In this document: piece by piece, positions 24,813 through 37,100 of the stretch
How positions within the stretch are numbered: the stretch's first letter is position 1
Layout: every line of letters begins with the position of its first letter
From: Planoprotostelium fungivorum
Taxonomy: Eukaryota > Evosea > Variosea > Cavosteliida > Cavosteliaceae
Assembly: GCA_003024175.1 (NCBI GenBank)
Contig: MDYQ01000066.1
Location: 1-64,000, forward strand
Length of the DNA stretch: 64,000 nt
Direction of reading: 5' to 3'
The notes under the pieces: generated by a model
Databases searched by the model: none
What the model was told of the DNA's origin: nothing
Seen by the model: only the letters and a program-made list of their open reading frames with translations
Program-made: the position numbers and the translations under genes

Positions 24813-25536
24813 GATTGGTCTTGATCACTAAAAAAAATGGTTAGGTTGATAATTGGTCCATCTACAAACAGTTTATTGGCGCGCTTTTCGACAACAACCC
24901 TCTCATGATGAAGTACAACGTGCGACACTGGTCGGCAGCATAGGCATAGGCTGTGTCTCACTGTTACTGATGACGATCAACCCAGCCAGATATCTCGTCT
25001 CATAACAACCACCGTAGACGACAAAACACCGAATGATTGCGACTTAATCTCGCGGAACTTCTGCTCTGAGAGCATTCGTCAAACACACATATATAACGTC
25101 ACGCTTTCTTTAGTAAGAATGAGGGATCATTTGTATGAAACACCTCGCCGCCATGGATTTGTCTCATCTTGCGAGCCGCTCGCCGCGGAGGCGCAATTTT
25201 CCCGGAAGGAATCTGAATGACATGGCTTGTCACGGACAGGTAAGCTCATCCAATCTTGTCGAAAGATCCTTGTTGAATATCATCATAGAGCCAGCCTGAC
25301 GAAGCTCTTCATATTATAATGGAAGGCGGGCTCTTCGGGGGGTATCCATATTATTATGGCAGTTTTGTCGTAGCGGTGCCAGCCAGTTCTCGTCATCTTG
25401 GTCACACGTCCATAGGGGACCATATTTTTCTGAGAGACTCCTTTGCTCGATTTACTCCGATGTCGGATGAGGAACTGTGTTCCGTTTCCTCCGTCGAAGC
25501 TTCATTCTCTTCTGTACCAACAAGACCACAGCCGCA
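24813..25536. other. Upstream region of the GH5 gene
   Basis: About 720 nt between two divergent genes. It has a TATA-like ATATATAA at about 25088 and a possible 5' UTR intron opening GTAAG at about 25240. Only very short frames occur. No RNA gene or repeat was seen. Confidence 0.4.
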
Positions 25537-27242
25537 ATGCGCGCATCGGTCATCATCGCCCTCTTCGGCCTCGTCGCTCTCGCCTTGGGTCAGCCAGGCC
25601 ACAATGGAGCTGACCGTCCAGGACCTCCAGGACCCCCAGGACCCCACGTACCCAAGCCTGATCCAGTCGCCGTCTGTCGCGCTGAGCGTCTCCACAACGT
25701 CACCAAGGGCATCTCTCAGCCCAGAGGTACGATGGAGATGATGAGAGACGATGGTTCTGATGAAGAATGATAGGAGTCAACCTCGGGAACTGGTTCGTAT
25801 TGGAGGCATGGATGAACCAGACCGTCTGGACCCTCGGAAACTGCAGCACCGACACATACAGAGGCAGCTACCAAGTCGAGCAGTGCCTCAAGAGGTGACG
25901 GAATACCACCTTTCGTCTCATCTGACTCTCACCAGCAAGGGACTCAGACAGACCGTCATGGAGCAGTGGTGGTCTTCTGCCATCACCGAGGCCGACTTCG
26001 CCAAGATGTCCGCCAGCGGCATCAACTTGGTCCGTCTGCCCGTCGGATGGTGGAGCATCTACGATATCTTCGGAAACACTTCCGTCGCCCCCTTCAACAA
26101 CACCTTCGATGGCCAAGACTACCAATCGGGAAGTCTCAAGTACATCGACAAGGCCTTCCAGTGGGGACACCAGGTGCTTCATCGTCCGACATCATCATCA
26201 TCATCGCGTGTCTACATCTGCTTCACCTCCTGACGCTGTGCAGTACGGTATCGCTATCCTCCTTGAGATGCACGCCGCTCCCGGCTCTCAGAACGGTGAC
26301 GACCACTCTGCCCCCGGCGATCACTCTGGCAATGTGAGTCATCATCACCATCCATCATCCATCATCATCCGTCACGAAAGCTGACGAGAGCAGCACTACT
26401 GGGACGGATACGTCAACAACCAGGACGCCACCGTTGATTCCATCCGTCTCTACGCCCAGAGATACGGAAAGCACCCCGCCCTGTGGGGTTTTGGCCTCCT
26501 CAACGAGCCAAAGGGAGACGTGAGTCTCACTCCATCACAAAATATCGACTGACACTTCCGCAGCACTTTGCCCTTCAGAGATACTACGCCATCGCTTACA
26601 GCAGTGAGTACCTCTATACTTCATGCGAGTATGTGACTCATGATGTTGCAGTCATCCGACAGTTCTCTCACCATTCGAACATCGTTCTGAACCCTCTCAT
26701 CGCTCCCTTCGAGTTTGGAGTCGAGGGCTGGTGGGTTCCCTTCATGAAAGACAACTACTACACCAACATCTGGCTCGACCTCCACCTCTACTCTTGCTTC
26801 GGAGGTGAATCATCGTTCTACAACAGCGTTGTAGATTGACGGATTTAGGACCCGCCGATCAGCCCTGGTCCGGTGGTGCCATCGGTTACGTCAATTGGGA
26901 CAGATACTGGCAGATCAAGGCTGTCAAGGACGTGAGTCTTAGACATCAAGTGAAACTGATGTAGATCAGGCCAACCCCACCAAGAAGGTCATCGTCGGAG
27001 AATGGTCCGCCGGTAACAACTTCGGAGACGACAACATTGTCGGATTCACCAACGCCCAGGTGAGAAGAATTCATTATCATCACCGACACGATGGTGGATG
27101 ACTGATGGATGATGCAGCTCAAGACCTACGGAACTGGAGATGGATTCACCTTCTGGAACTGGAACGGAAACTACAACGCCTGGAACTTCCAGTACCTCCT
27201 GGCTGCTGGTATTGACAAATCCCTCTTGTCCACCCAGTGCTA
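25537..27242 (+). CDS. Secreted GH5 glucanase, exo-beta-1,3-glucanase-like
   Basis: About nine exons. A signal peptide (MRASVIIALFGLVALALGQ) leads into a short Gly-Pro linker (RPGPPGPPGPH). The catalytic domain starts GVNLGNWFVLEAWMNQT, the form seen in fungal exo-1,3-glucanases of GH5. Other landmarks are GINLVRLPVGWWSIYD, ILLEMHAAPGSQNGDDHS, LWGFGLLNEPKGD, whose NEP holds the acid/base Glu, and KKVIVGEWSAGNNF, where the Glu before Trp fits the nucleophile. The end is FTFWNWNGNYNAWNFQ. Introns of 40-90 nt all keep frame. It should cut beta-glucan outside the cell or in a food vacuole, fitting a feeder on fungi or yeasts (inference). Confidence 0.92.
26817..26835 (+). repeat. Perfect inverted repeat inside a GH5 intron
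   Basis: TCTACAAC-AGC-GTTGTAGA: eight-base arms with a three-base loop, lying in the short intron that ends before GACCCGCCGATC. Both arms are the octamer repeated in many introns of this window. Confidence 0.85.
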
Positions 27243-27494
27243 ATTTTACCTCTGCGGCATGTACTACCTTACAATAAATTACCTAAAAACTCTTCTCTTT
27301 GCATCGAAACTGTGCTTACATCACGAAAAGAATTCAGATCCTCCTACACAATTTGCTGCGGAAGCCTCCATTTGTATTCACTCTCATCTATGTCAGAGCA
27401 ACCGAGTTGGAGAACGAGAATCCAACTGGACGAAAGCAGATCGAGAATCCAGACAATCGTCAACAAGTGGACGAAGAATAGATCGTGAAACCAC

Positions 27495-27613
27495 AGCTAC
27501 GATCATACCTGCTTGATCACCCACGATCCCATGCCGAACTCGTCAGGTAAGCAAACATGGGCGATGCTAGTACTGTGATGAGAGATCGCACAGGAATCCA
27601 TCGTATCGTAGCT
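27495..27613 (+). rRNA. 5S ribosomal RNA
   Basis: A 119-nt segment reads like a eukaryotic 5S rRNA from end to end: GATCATACCTGC near the 5' end, CGATCCCATGCCGAACTCGT, GGTAAGCAAACATGGGC, GCTAGTACTGTGATGAGAG (box C region) and GATCGCACAGGAATCC. The ends pair perfectly as helix I (AGCTACGAT with ATCGTAGCT). It is followed by TTTT. The internal control region of Pol III 5S genes is present. It stands alone between GH5 and the dehydrogenase gene, not in an rDNA unit within this window. Confidence 0.93.
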
Positions 27614-27616
27614 TTT
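27613..27616 (+). terminator. Pol III terminator of the 5S gene
   Basis: Run of four T directly at the end of the 5S helix I, the minimal RNA polymerase III stop. Confidence 0.7.
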
Positions 27617-27836
27617 GATTTCAAGGCAGTTCTGCTTAGTACAAATGTTGGGAAGTGCTTTTAACGCTTTTTGACTCGGTAAGTTTACCGTGGTTGAAAA
27701 ACATTTTTACTGAGTTTATTCTCATTTTAGAGGTGGGTGCATATTCCAGGAAATGTTGATACCGCGGAATTCCGCAGTCCGAACGAGGAGAAAATGGTGC
27801 CGCATGAGTCACGATCAGAAAACAAACACTCGGCTC

Positions 27837-29137
27837 ATGTCTATCACACAGCGAATCGCCTACTTGGTTATCTTCCTCTACCACCTCTTGGGAGAGTTGT
27901 TCTTTAAGAGGAAGCCTGTCGCCCCTCGTGTCGATCAGACTGGAAAGGTGATGATACGACAGAAAGTACATTCACCTACTGATATTGTCCAGGTCTTTGT
28001 CATCACTGGTGCGAATACTGGTGAACGATCCTTCGATGACATGATCTGACCTCACAACAGGTATTGGAAAAGAAACTGCTAAACAAATCGGTCTGATGGG
28101 TGCTGAAAAGGTCGAGACGAGTGCTATGTCACAATCTATTCCAACATCGTACAGGTGTATATCACCTCCAGGAATGCACAGAAGGGTCAGAAAACCATCG
28201 AAGAGCTGAGGTCATCCAACAGTAAGACTCACTTCGAAGTCATCCCTTTGGATCTCGACTCACTCGCCTCCGTCGAAACAGCCGCAGCCGAGTTGAAGAA
28301 GAAGGAGGAGAAGATCGACGTTCTCATCCTCAACGCCGGCATCGGCTTCTACGAGTTGGGCGCAAAGACTGCGGACGGCTACGATCAGATGTGATGCGAG
28401 AGACGAGAAGGATGATGTTCTGACGATGATAGGTATCAGTCGAATCATCTGGGACACCATCTGCTCTTCGAGAGATTGTTACCTCTCCTACGCAAAGCAT
28501 CTAAGCCTGGAAAACCCTCAAGGGTCGTGGTATTATCTTCTGCCGGCCACTACCTCTCCTCCGAAGAGGAATTATCCAACATGGAGATTTCAAAGTGAGC
28601 CCATGCATAGTATCATCGAACTGAATGACATCTGTAGGAAGAACTCTGGATTCAGTCAATACAGCGCAACGAAACTGATGAACTTGCTGTTCGTCAGGTG
28701 ATGGTCATCTTTCTCGATCGTCATCGAAGATGAACTGATGGACGACGTAGGTACATGAGCAAGAAGTATTCCCCTGACATTGTCTTCCACGGTGTGCACC
28801 CCGGTGCTGTTACATCCGACTTCTTCGAGAAGTTCCCCCAGCCCATGAAGTGGATCAGCCGAACGATAACGAGTTACATCTATAGAACACCACAGTACGG
28901 TGCTTCTACCTCTGTCTATGGTGAGCTCACGCCATTGACACGAACGTCATCGAGATGATCATCGTGAGATCATCTTCTGACCTCCGATCAGTTGCCACGC
29001 ATCCTGATGCAGAGAAGAGCAGCGGGGACTATTGGGGAAGCAATCAGAGAGTGAAACCACATCACTTGGCCACAAATGACAAGGTGGCCGAGAAGTTCAT
29101 GAAGATCTCTTCCTCGCACCTCAAGTTGGTGGCTTAG
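27837..29137 (+). CDS. Short-chain dehydrogenase/reductase, retinol-dehydrogenase-like
   Basis: Multi-exon gene. An N-terminal hydrophobic segment (ITQRIAYLVIFLYHLLGELF) looks like a membrane anchor. The NAD(P)-binding motif is VFVITGANTGIGKETAKQIG, followed by a basic residue pair for NADP binding (ITSRNAQKGQKTIEEL), LNAGIGF, VVVLSSAGHYLSSEEEL with the catalytic Ser, and QYSATKLMNLLF with the catalytic Tyr and Lys. The C-terminal part has FHGVHPGAVTSDFF. This is the classical SDR layout of retinol-dehydrogenase/WW-oxidoreductase-like enzymes; the substrate is unknown. In-frame Met codons upstream (27753 and 27804) could be the true start. The 3' exons around 28920-29000 join less clearly. 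Confidence 0.88.
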
Positions 29138-29251
29138 AAATTTTTAATAAACCGAATAGCATCACAATCGAGTATTTCTATATAGCCTTTGTTTGGATTC
29201 TATCAGTGGTCAAGTGAAGATGATAATGAACGATACAGGAGAAGAAATTTA

Positions 29252-32200
29252 TTACAGGATGGCCCTCTCCCTCAGGGCGTGAACCAGATGATACAAGACC
29301 GACTCATCTTCCGTCTCATCGTACATGTCCATCCACCTCATCATCTCTTCCACCTCTCTCTCCTCCCTGTCCACAGAGTCAGCCTCCATACATACTTTTA
29401 GACTCACCCAAAAGTAAACGGTGGACGCTCCTCCTCGCACGTCTCGCCCGCCGTCGGATTCTCCGATTCTTCCTCCGAAATTTCCGTTCCGTGAAGGTTC
29501 TGCGAATTTTCTTCCTCCGGGATGACTTCCAAAGTCTCTGGGGTGTCTGGAGTCTCTCCTTGTACAATTTCCACGAAATCTCCTTGATCTTTCTCCAAAA
29601 TTTCCGCCACTTCTTCCTCGATAATATCCACGATTTCTCTCGGAACATTCTCCTCCGCTCCCACCCTCACGTTCTGCAGTATCTGAAATGTCTCAATATC
29701 TTCACAGAAATTTCCGCGAAAATTCCTCACGTCGTCCAGACAGATCGGCTCCGTCCTCGTTCCCACGGGCTTCGCCCTTCCATTCCTCTCCCTGGGAGCC
29801 CTCTCATTCTTCTGAACCATCTCAGTGTTCTCCTCCACCACTTCTCCACGGGCCTCCTCGGTGGCCTCCGTGTAGAGTAGATTGTGATCGCTGATACCGG
29901 CGACGCTCTTCAAAGAGTCTAAAAATTTGACGTGGGCATCCAATTCGCCGTCGGTCACCCTCTCATGCGAGTGCATGTCCTGTGATGACGTCATCACACG
30001 TCACGTGACCTCATCTCACCCTGAGGTACCTCTGTGTCTCCGATTGGTGGGTGTCTCCCAGCTCGAAGACGTCGTGCAGTTCAGATTTCGAAAAGTAACG
30101 GTGGTACTGCTGCTCTTGAACGTTTTTCATGAGAGCTCCCTTGTGGACTTGATTCCTGTACATCTTCTCTTCGATGGTTCCCGTCGTGATGAGGCGGTAG
30201 ATGACGACGTTCTTGTCTTGACCGATGCGGTAGATACGATCCACCGCTTGATTGTCTTCGTTTGTCCAAGATGGATCGACTGTACAATGCATGAGAAATA
30301 AGTTGAGGATAAAAGGGAGAGGAGTAGAATGTGAAAGAGTAGGAGGAAAGAAATAGAAAGGAGAGGAATAGAAAGGAGAGGAATAGAAAGGAGAGGAATA
30401 GAAAGGAGAGGAATAGAAGGGAAGGAAATAGAAAGGAGAAGAATAGAAGGGAGAGGATGGATGATGGTGGACTTACAGACGATGGCACGATCGGCAGAAT
30501 TGAGGGTGATACCCAGGCCACCGACTTGTGTCGTCATGGTGAAGCAGAAGATCTTTCGATTCGTGTTGTACTCGTCGATCAACTTCTGTCTGTCTCCCGG
30601 TTTCTGAATAAGACGTGAGTCGTTGTAGATCGATCGTTCGAATGACTCACCATGCTTCCATCCATGCGCATGAAAGAATAACCCAAGTGCTTGAGGAGCA
30701 GTTCAATGATGCTCAACATCCGAGTGGACCGAGAGAAGATGAGAACACGGTGGCCTTCCTTCTTCAAGTTGGGTAACAGCTCGGCGAGGAACCTGATGAC
30801 GTCATCACACGGCGTCACACGGCGTGGGGTACGTACTGTAATTTTCCGGACTGTTGGATGATGGCGTCGATGGTGAGATTGTTCGTATCGACTTGTTCTT
30901 CTTCCTCGCTCGAGCGATGCAATAGGAGGTGATCACAGATCTTCTTCATGATGCTGATGGCCAACAAGGCTTGATGCGTCACGGCCACCTGGTCACGCGA
31001 TGATTTACACGCATCGACGATGTGAAATGCCAAATCGACGATGTGATGTGCTGACGTACCTTCTGAATGGTCTCGGTTTTGAGACAAGTCTGGTAGGTGC
31101 GAATCTGTGCCTCGGACATTCTGACCCACACGACGAAATCATTCTTTCTCGCCGTGATGATATTCTTCACTGTTATCCCGTCAGTCATCGTGATGGCACG
31201 TTGTAGATCGAAGGCTCACCATCCTTCTTCTCTCTTCTCAAGAAATAGGGAGAGATGAGTCTCTGAAACTCTTGGGAGCGAGTCTGGCCCACGCAGCGAT
31301 CGTAATCGGTGGCCGTTCTGTCGTGCATCTGTGATGACGTCATCACACGTCATCGGTGTCATCCACCTCACCCTGTTGATGGCATCTTCAAATCGAGTTC
31401 TGAAGGACTTGATGTCTCCCAGTAGCTGCCCTTGCATCGCGAAATCGAAGAGAGACCACATCTCCTGCTTGATGTCAGTCCGTCTACAACTGTGTAGATG
31501 AATCACCCTCAAATTGTTCGTGATGGGTGTACCGGTGATGACGAATCTGTGCCTGCTGGGTATCTCTCTCACCGCCTTTGCCGTCTCCGAATTGTGATTC
31601 TGATGGAATCTCAGCGAAATTTTCGCGAATCACCCACCTTGATGCGGTGTCCCTCGTCGAGTACGGTGTAGTCCCACTTTTTCTTTCCCTGCAATTGCTC
31701 TGCGTTCTTCTGAACGATACCGTAGGTGGTGATGAGAATACCTCCCTTATCTAACACGGTCTACAACGATCAATTGAATGTCTATAACCCTCTTCTCACT
31801 TGTAGATCTCTCTCCCTCAGGTTCTTGTTCTCCCCGTGAAACAATTTGACTCGAGGGCCGGATTCGAGCTTCCTGCTGAGAATCAGAATTTCGCTCAGAT
31901 GTCGTGGATATCACTTGATCTGTGTGTCGAATGTACTGATCCAGTTTGCGATGAGAGCGTTGGGGAGAACGATGACGATCCTCGATGCCGATCGACCGGC
32001 GAAAAGTCCCAAGACGAAGGTGGCCATGAGCAGCGTCTTACCCATGCCCATGTCGTCCTGTCATCGGGTCAGAGGATTGCAGATGGAGGAAACTCACTCC
32101 TAAGATGCCACCCGAGTTCTCGTTCTTGTGGTGAAGCTGCCACAGCCAGATGACTCCCTCTCTGTGTGTGATCAGTTGAGGATGTGAACAAAGAGTGGAG

Positions 32201-32874
32201 GATGATCACCTCTGATGTGGATGAAGGTAGTTGTAGAGGTCCATGCTGATGATGAAGTTCTTGTCCCTCTTCGCCTCGGGTGGGGGCAGGAGGAGCGCGC
32301 TCGAGCCTTGACGGTGCCAGGGACCTTGGTCGATCATCAAGATCTCCTCTTCCTCTTCTTCCTCCTCCTCTTCCTCCTCTACGATCTCCATCCTTCTCGA
32401 TGGACGTCTGATCTCGGGTTCCTCTACGACCTCACGCTTCTTCTTGGAGGAAGGGCTCTCCATTCGGATGGGTTCATCGCGAGTGGGGAATCTGCTGCGC
32501 TGCAGTGTGACGGGCTTCGCCGGGCGGATCGGTTCCTCTTCGAGATCGAACTCGAGATCTTCTTCGATGGACGTGATCTTCTTGAGACGACGTAACTTCT
32601 CAGGTTGCTCAGTGGTCAGTGGGAGTAACAATCCTTCCTCATCATTGTCCTTCTTCTCCTCTTGCCTTGGTTTGGGAGTGGCATTGCTCTTCACGTCGAA
32701 TTCCTTCCTCCTTCCAAATAATGGCGTCGCGTTCGATTTGTTCTCTTTGTTCGTCTCGGTGAAATCCAGCTCTTCGTCCAATGTGAGCTCATCCATCAGA
32801 CTCTCGATGCCGATCGAGAACTGTGGAGACTCCATGTGACTGGGAGTGTAGAGTGTCTTCTTCAGTCTCTTCAT
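29252..32874 (-). CDS. ERCC6L: SNF2 translocase, PICH/ERCC6L-like
   Basis: Start MKRLKKTLYTPSHMESPQFS; the first about 200 residues are acidic and disordered, with a Glu run. The SNF2 motor follows: GVIWLWQLHHKNENSGGILG, DDMGMGKT (motif I), VLDEGHRIKNHNSETAK (motif II), FVITGTPITNNLREMWSLFD, and in the second lobe VLIFSRSTRMLSIIELL, TMTTQVGGLGITLNSADRAI and DRIYRIGQDKNVVIYRLIT. After it come FSKSELHDVFELGDTHQSET and SVAGISDHNLLYTEA, typical of ERCC6L, and an acidic C-terminus ending YHLVHALRERAIL. In animals PICH coats ultrafine anaphase bridges. Many introns; one near 30290-30475 holds a purine-rich repeat. CSB-like RAD26 is less likely because of the post-motor motifs. Confidence 0.88.
30345..30460 (+). 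repeat. Purine-rich tandem repeat in a PICH intron
   Basis: About seven degenerate copies of GGAATAGAAAGGAGA (15-16 nt) lie inside one intron, making it about 180 nt long, several times the usual intron size here. In transcript sense it is a pyrimidine-rich TCTCCTTTCTATTCC array. Confidence 0.85.
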
Positions 32875-32931
32875 TGCCAGGACGATGATGATCCGTTTGT
32901 GTATGTGTGATCGGGACTTTTCAAATTCAAA

Positions 32932-32943
32932 TTGGCGCCAAAA
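32932..32943. promoter_or_regulatory. E2F-like palindrome in the PICH promoter
   Basis: TTGGCGCCAAAA contains the palindromic E2F core GGCGCC with flanking TT/AA. It lies 58-69 nt before the PICH start and about 30 nt before the start of the divergent gene, so it may serve both. Confidence 0.45.
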
Positions 32944-32974
32944 ATTTTCACCGAAAAGAAGGTCACAGATCGCG

Positions 32975-33963
32975 ATGATGTCCAGCATCACACGGATACA
33001 CTCGATTCATGAATTAGAAGACATAGACAACATCAATGGAATTACAATAGCGGAAATCAATCGAAGATCGAGACCTATACACGACAACTCGACTGATCCT
33101 GACTGGAGATATCGTTCATTTGCGGGTTTCATTGGAGAAGATGAAGACATCATAGAGGTCATCAAGGATGATTGGAAGACAGTTGAATCATTGAAGACAA
33201 CTCACACCGCCCTAGCTGCATCCGTCAGAGATGTGAGTTCCTCAACACGACTTTTTGTATTGAAGAAAACAGATAATTCATCGAGCCGAATCGATACGAC
33301 AGGCAGATGGTCTCGGTCTTATGAGATCCATTGACATCCAATTAGATACGCCAGATCACAAGAAAGTACAACTCATAGTTCACAGACAAGTATTCAACGC
33401 CCATCAATTCTCTCCCTTTTGGAATGACTCTCATAAAGGTATGAATGACACCCATCCTCATTTCTGAAGCCACTGACAGACTCACCCCTGAACAATCAAT
33501 GGAAGGAAGAATATACGCTGGAGAACCCATCACTTCGCTTCTCATGCTGCATCGCCACAGGCATCCTCGACTTCATCGACAGACTGGGCTTCTACGAGGT
33601 TCGAGACTATCCATGACAGACACTCATCATCTGAAAGGGAGGAGGGGCAGCCAACCCATACCGCATCGAGCCACGAGTCCTCCATGCGCTCCTCTACGGT
33701 CGAGTTGACGATGCCACACTCCATATCGTGAAAGAGAGAGAGAGGATGAGCTGGTCTGAGATGGAAGAGATGCAGGTGATCTTCACATCGAAGATGAGAT
33801 TTAAACATCCCAGGCCCTGTCGAGAGAGGAGAAGAAATTGAGTGGAGACGACAGCCTGAGAGCTGCAGCAGATCGTGAATACATCTCACAGAGGATGGTA
33901 CAGCTGCGAGTGTCGGTGCAGAAGAAGGAAGAAGAGCTAAGGGGGAGATGGGCTAGTAGCTGA
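32975..33963 (+). CDS. Unrecognised conserved-looking protein
   Basis: About five exons join in frame from MMSSITRIHSIHELEDIDNI. The middle reads QLIVHRQVFNAHQFSPFWND, then WKEEYTLENPSLRFSCCIAT, GILDFIDRLGFYE, a Gly-rich turn and NPYRIEPRVLHALLYGRVDD. The C-terminus is a charged coiled coil (SQRMVQLRVSVQKKEEELRG). Dense aromatic and charged residues in the middle suggest a folded domain, but I cannot name it. No signal peptide or membrane segment. It is divergent from PICH with a 100-nt gap and its TGA at 33961 overlaps a TGAATAAAA poly(A) signal. Confidence 0.6.
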
Positions 33964-34182
33964 ATAAAATTGAGAGAAATTTTTTTTGATTTACGCAAGC
34001 AAAGGACATTTGACACACCTCGCGGAACCAGATCAACCATCCTCTAAGGTAAGGCCAAGAGAGAGCCATCCGATAGATCTATTGACACGCAATATGTATA
34101 TGTGTATGATTGACCTCCACATGCTGCACGTTGGTTTGAGTATGGCTGATTTTCGGTCAGCAGGTCTTCGGATTCATAGAAG

Positions 34183-37100
34183 ATGGATTATAAATGGGAA
34201 CAGAGCCCCTCTGGTATCACCGTAACTGTCCCTGCACCTGCAGGGATTAAGAAGACAGACACAGATGTAATGGTGACCCCCTCTGGCCTTCGTGTGGGTT
34301 TCAGAGGAGGACCAGCTGTCTGTGAGGTGAGCACTGCGGCTCGAGAGCGCTCCTCCAATTGATTCACATAGGGCGTCTTCTGCGCACCAATCAACCCTAT
34401 CAAGACCAAATGGGAGGTGGCAAAGACAGGGATCGTTATTACGATAGAGAAGGTATTCGTATAGATCCGCGTCTCGACCGGTTGATTGACACCCGATCCA
34501 GACCGCTAAGGCCAAGTGGGCCACACTCTTTTTAGAAGGAGGTCCTCAGAAGAAGATGAAAGCGCTCTACGAATACAAGGCCACCGTGAGACTCATCGAA
34601 CGAAATCACCTTCATCTCACACATATCAATCAGGATCCCCTCGAGTTGTGCATGAAGGAAGGTGACATCATCACCGTCATAAAAGAAGATCCATCTGGAT
34701 GGTGGAAAGGTGATCTCAACGGACAGACTGGTCTCTTTCCCTCCAACTTTTGTGAACAAGTGAGCGTCTCCATACCAACCCAACAAACAAATTGACCTTC
34801 ACAGCTCCCAGAGGGCTACTCTCCACCTCCACCACCCGAATTTATTCCAGAACCCGTCGCGCCCGCCTCACCACCCCCTCCAGTGGAGGAGCCAGAGGTG
34901 AGCGTTGTAGATGATCACGGCGAAATCTCCCTGACATCCACTCAGCCCACCCTCCCTGCCGCCCGTGTCCCCATGCCCGGTATGATCCCGGGCGGCATGC
35001 CGAACATGTCGGAGCTGCGCAGCAAGCTGGCCAGCCGTGGTCCACCCGGCTCCGGTGGCTCGGCCATCAAGGCCGCCGCTCCTCCGCCGGCCGCTGGAGC
35101 TCCAGCTCCACAAGCCGCGGCCGCCCCGCCCAGGGCCGCTCCCAAGGCGGCGGCTGCTCCTCCCCCCGGCTTGAGATCTTCTCCTTCCCAGGATGGGCCC
35201 AAGAAGCTCAACGCCGACCTCGTACAGAAGATCGGAGGTGAGATGGTGTGATGACGTGGCGTGACGTCATCAGGCGTGGCCATGCCCGGAGCTCCCCTGG
35301 CCGTTCCCGCCAGTTCCCCTCCCGCCAACGCCGCTTCCCCGCCTCCCCCGTCCTCCGCTCCACCGAGCGGCAGCTCGCGGCCCGCTCGCCCGGGCCCCAC
35401 GGCCGCCCGTGCCGCCAACGTGAAGGTCTCACAGGTAGCAGCTTCGGCTCCACTGCCTCCTCCCATCATCATGGAGCCCGAGCCCGAACCAGAACCTGCC
35501 CCCGCCGTCAGACAGTGCAGAGTCATCGCAGATTACCATGCCAACGGAGAGGGAGAGATCGACTTGTACGCCGGCGAGACCATCGACATCGGGGTGAAAT
35601 GAAATTTCCGTGAGATCTCTCGTTCTCATGGAGAGAAAGATCCAAGAAGAGTCTGGATGGTGGCAGGGACAAGTTTCATCGGAGGGGGGTGAAGGCAGGA
35701 ACGGATATTTCCCCTCTACCTTTGTAGAACTCATCGAAATTCTGCCGCCGGCCGCCGCATCAGAGGAAGATGACACGGAGGGATCGATGCTGTCCATCAA
35801 GTCACGTGACGACAGACTCTCTGTCGTTCGCAGGTCCGGTGGAGGTGAGGAAATCTCGGTGAAATTTCGAGATCCTGAGGAAAACAGCCAAGGGAAGGAG
35901 AGCACCCAGCCGAAAATCGAAGACGGTTTCCACTTCGATGGGATCCTCTTTCTCTCCCGCCTCTTCCTTCTTCTCAGAGGAGGGCAGCTCCGTCATGTCC
36001 GCCACACCCATACCCGCAGCCGCTCCCGCACCTACCCCGGCCTCCACCCCCGCTCCCACACTCGCTCCAGCCGCAGCACCACCCACCGTCACACACAAGA
36101 TGTCCGGCGTGTACGCCGCCAGCGATGTCTTACCACCTCCCATCGTTCCAGCCGGCGCCAGACAGGTGAAATTTCCTTCGAATTTCACACGACACGTCCG
36201 TGTACGGTTTCATGAATCTGAAGAGAATAGAATTTGCGCTCGTCGGGAGTACCACCCGCCGCTGCAGGTAAGGTTGCTGCTCCACCCGTGAAGGCGGCCG
36301 CCGCCGCTCCCACGCCAGCTCCAGCTGCCGCTCCCGCTCCCACACCCGCTCCAGCTGCTGCCCCCACTCCTGCCGCCTCTGCCTCCACACCCGAATGGGA
36401 CGAGTTTACCTCCCACCTCACGGCCGTCCTCGCCGAAGTTAGAAAGAGCAAGGTGAGGATATAGCGAGATCTCCGTGAAATCTCGCGTGAACGTCGTGCA
36501 GGACAAGTGGCAGGCCTCGCCCGAATTTGGCGGGAACCCGGAACAATTCGGACTGGCCGCGGTGTCGGTTACCGGGCAACAATTTTCCGCGGGGGAGACA
36601 CCTTCCCGCCATTTCCCGTTGGGCAGCGCCGTTACCCTGCCGGTGTACATCGCCGCCCTGGCAGAACAAGGCGACGCGGTACGTACCGTTACGTAACACT
36701 GCATCTGATGCGTACAGGTCGACAAGCTTGTGGGAAGGGAGTACGTACCCGAGGACCAATATTTCCACGGAAATTCCTTGGGAAATCCGTTCATCCCGAC
36801 GGGTGCCGCGGCCGTCTACAACGGCATGAAGGGCACCGAGTCCGCCCGTGCCGCGGCCATTTTGGGTAAATTATCCGGATTGACCGGCACCCGCGTGGCC
36901 TGCAACCTCCCCGTCCTCTTGGACATCGAAGAGAGTAAGGCGGGTCACCAACTGACCTCCCTCCTCCATCACATGGTGAGTCACGTGATCGTTGTAGATG
37001 GACTCTGAAGCCGTTCAGAAAGCCCACGGGTCCCTGCCCCATACGGTCAAAGTGGGAAAATTGACTCACGCCTTGTTGGGCCTCTTTGCTTGTGAGGTAG

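Noticed and set aside
36526-36540. E2F-like word TTTGGCGGGAA in the scaffold gene
   Set aside because: It lies in an exon coding the glutaminase-like domain, so it is probably a codon coincidence.
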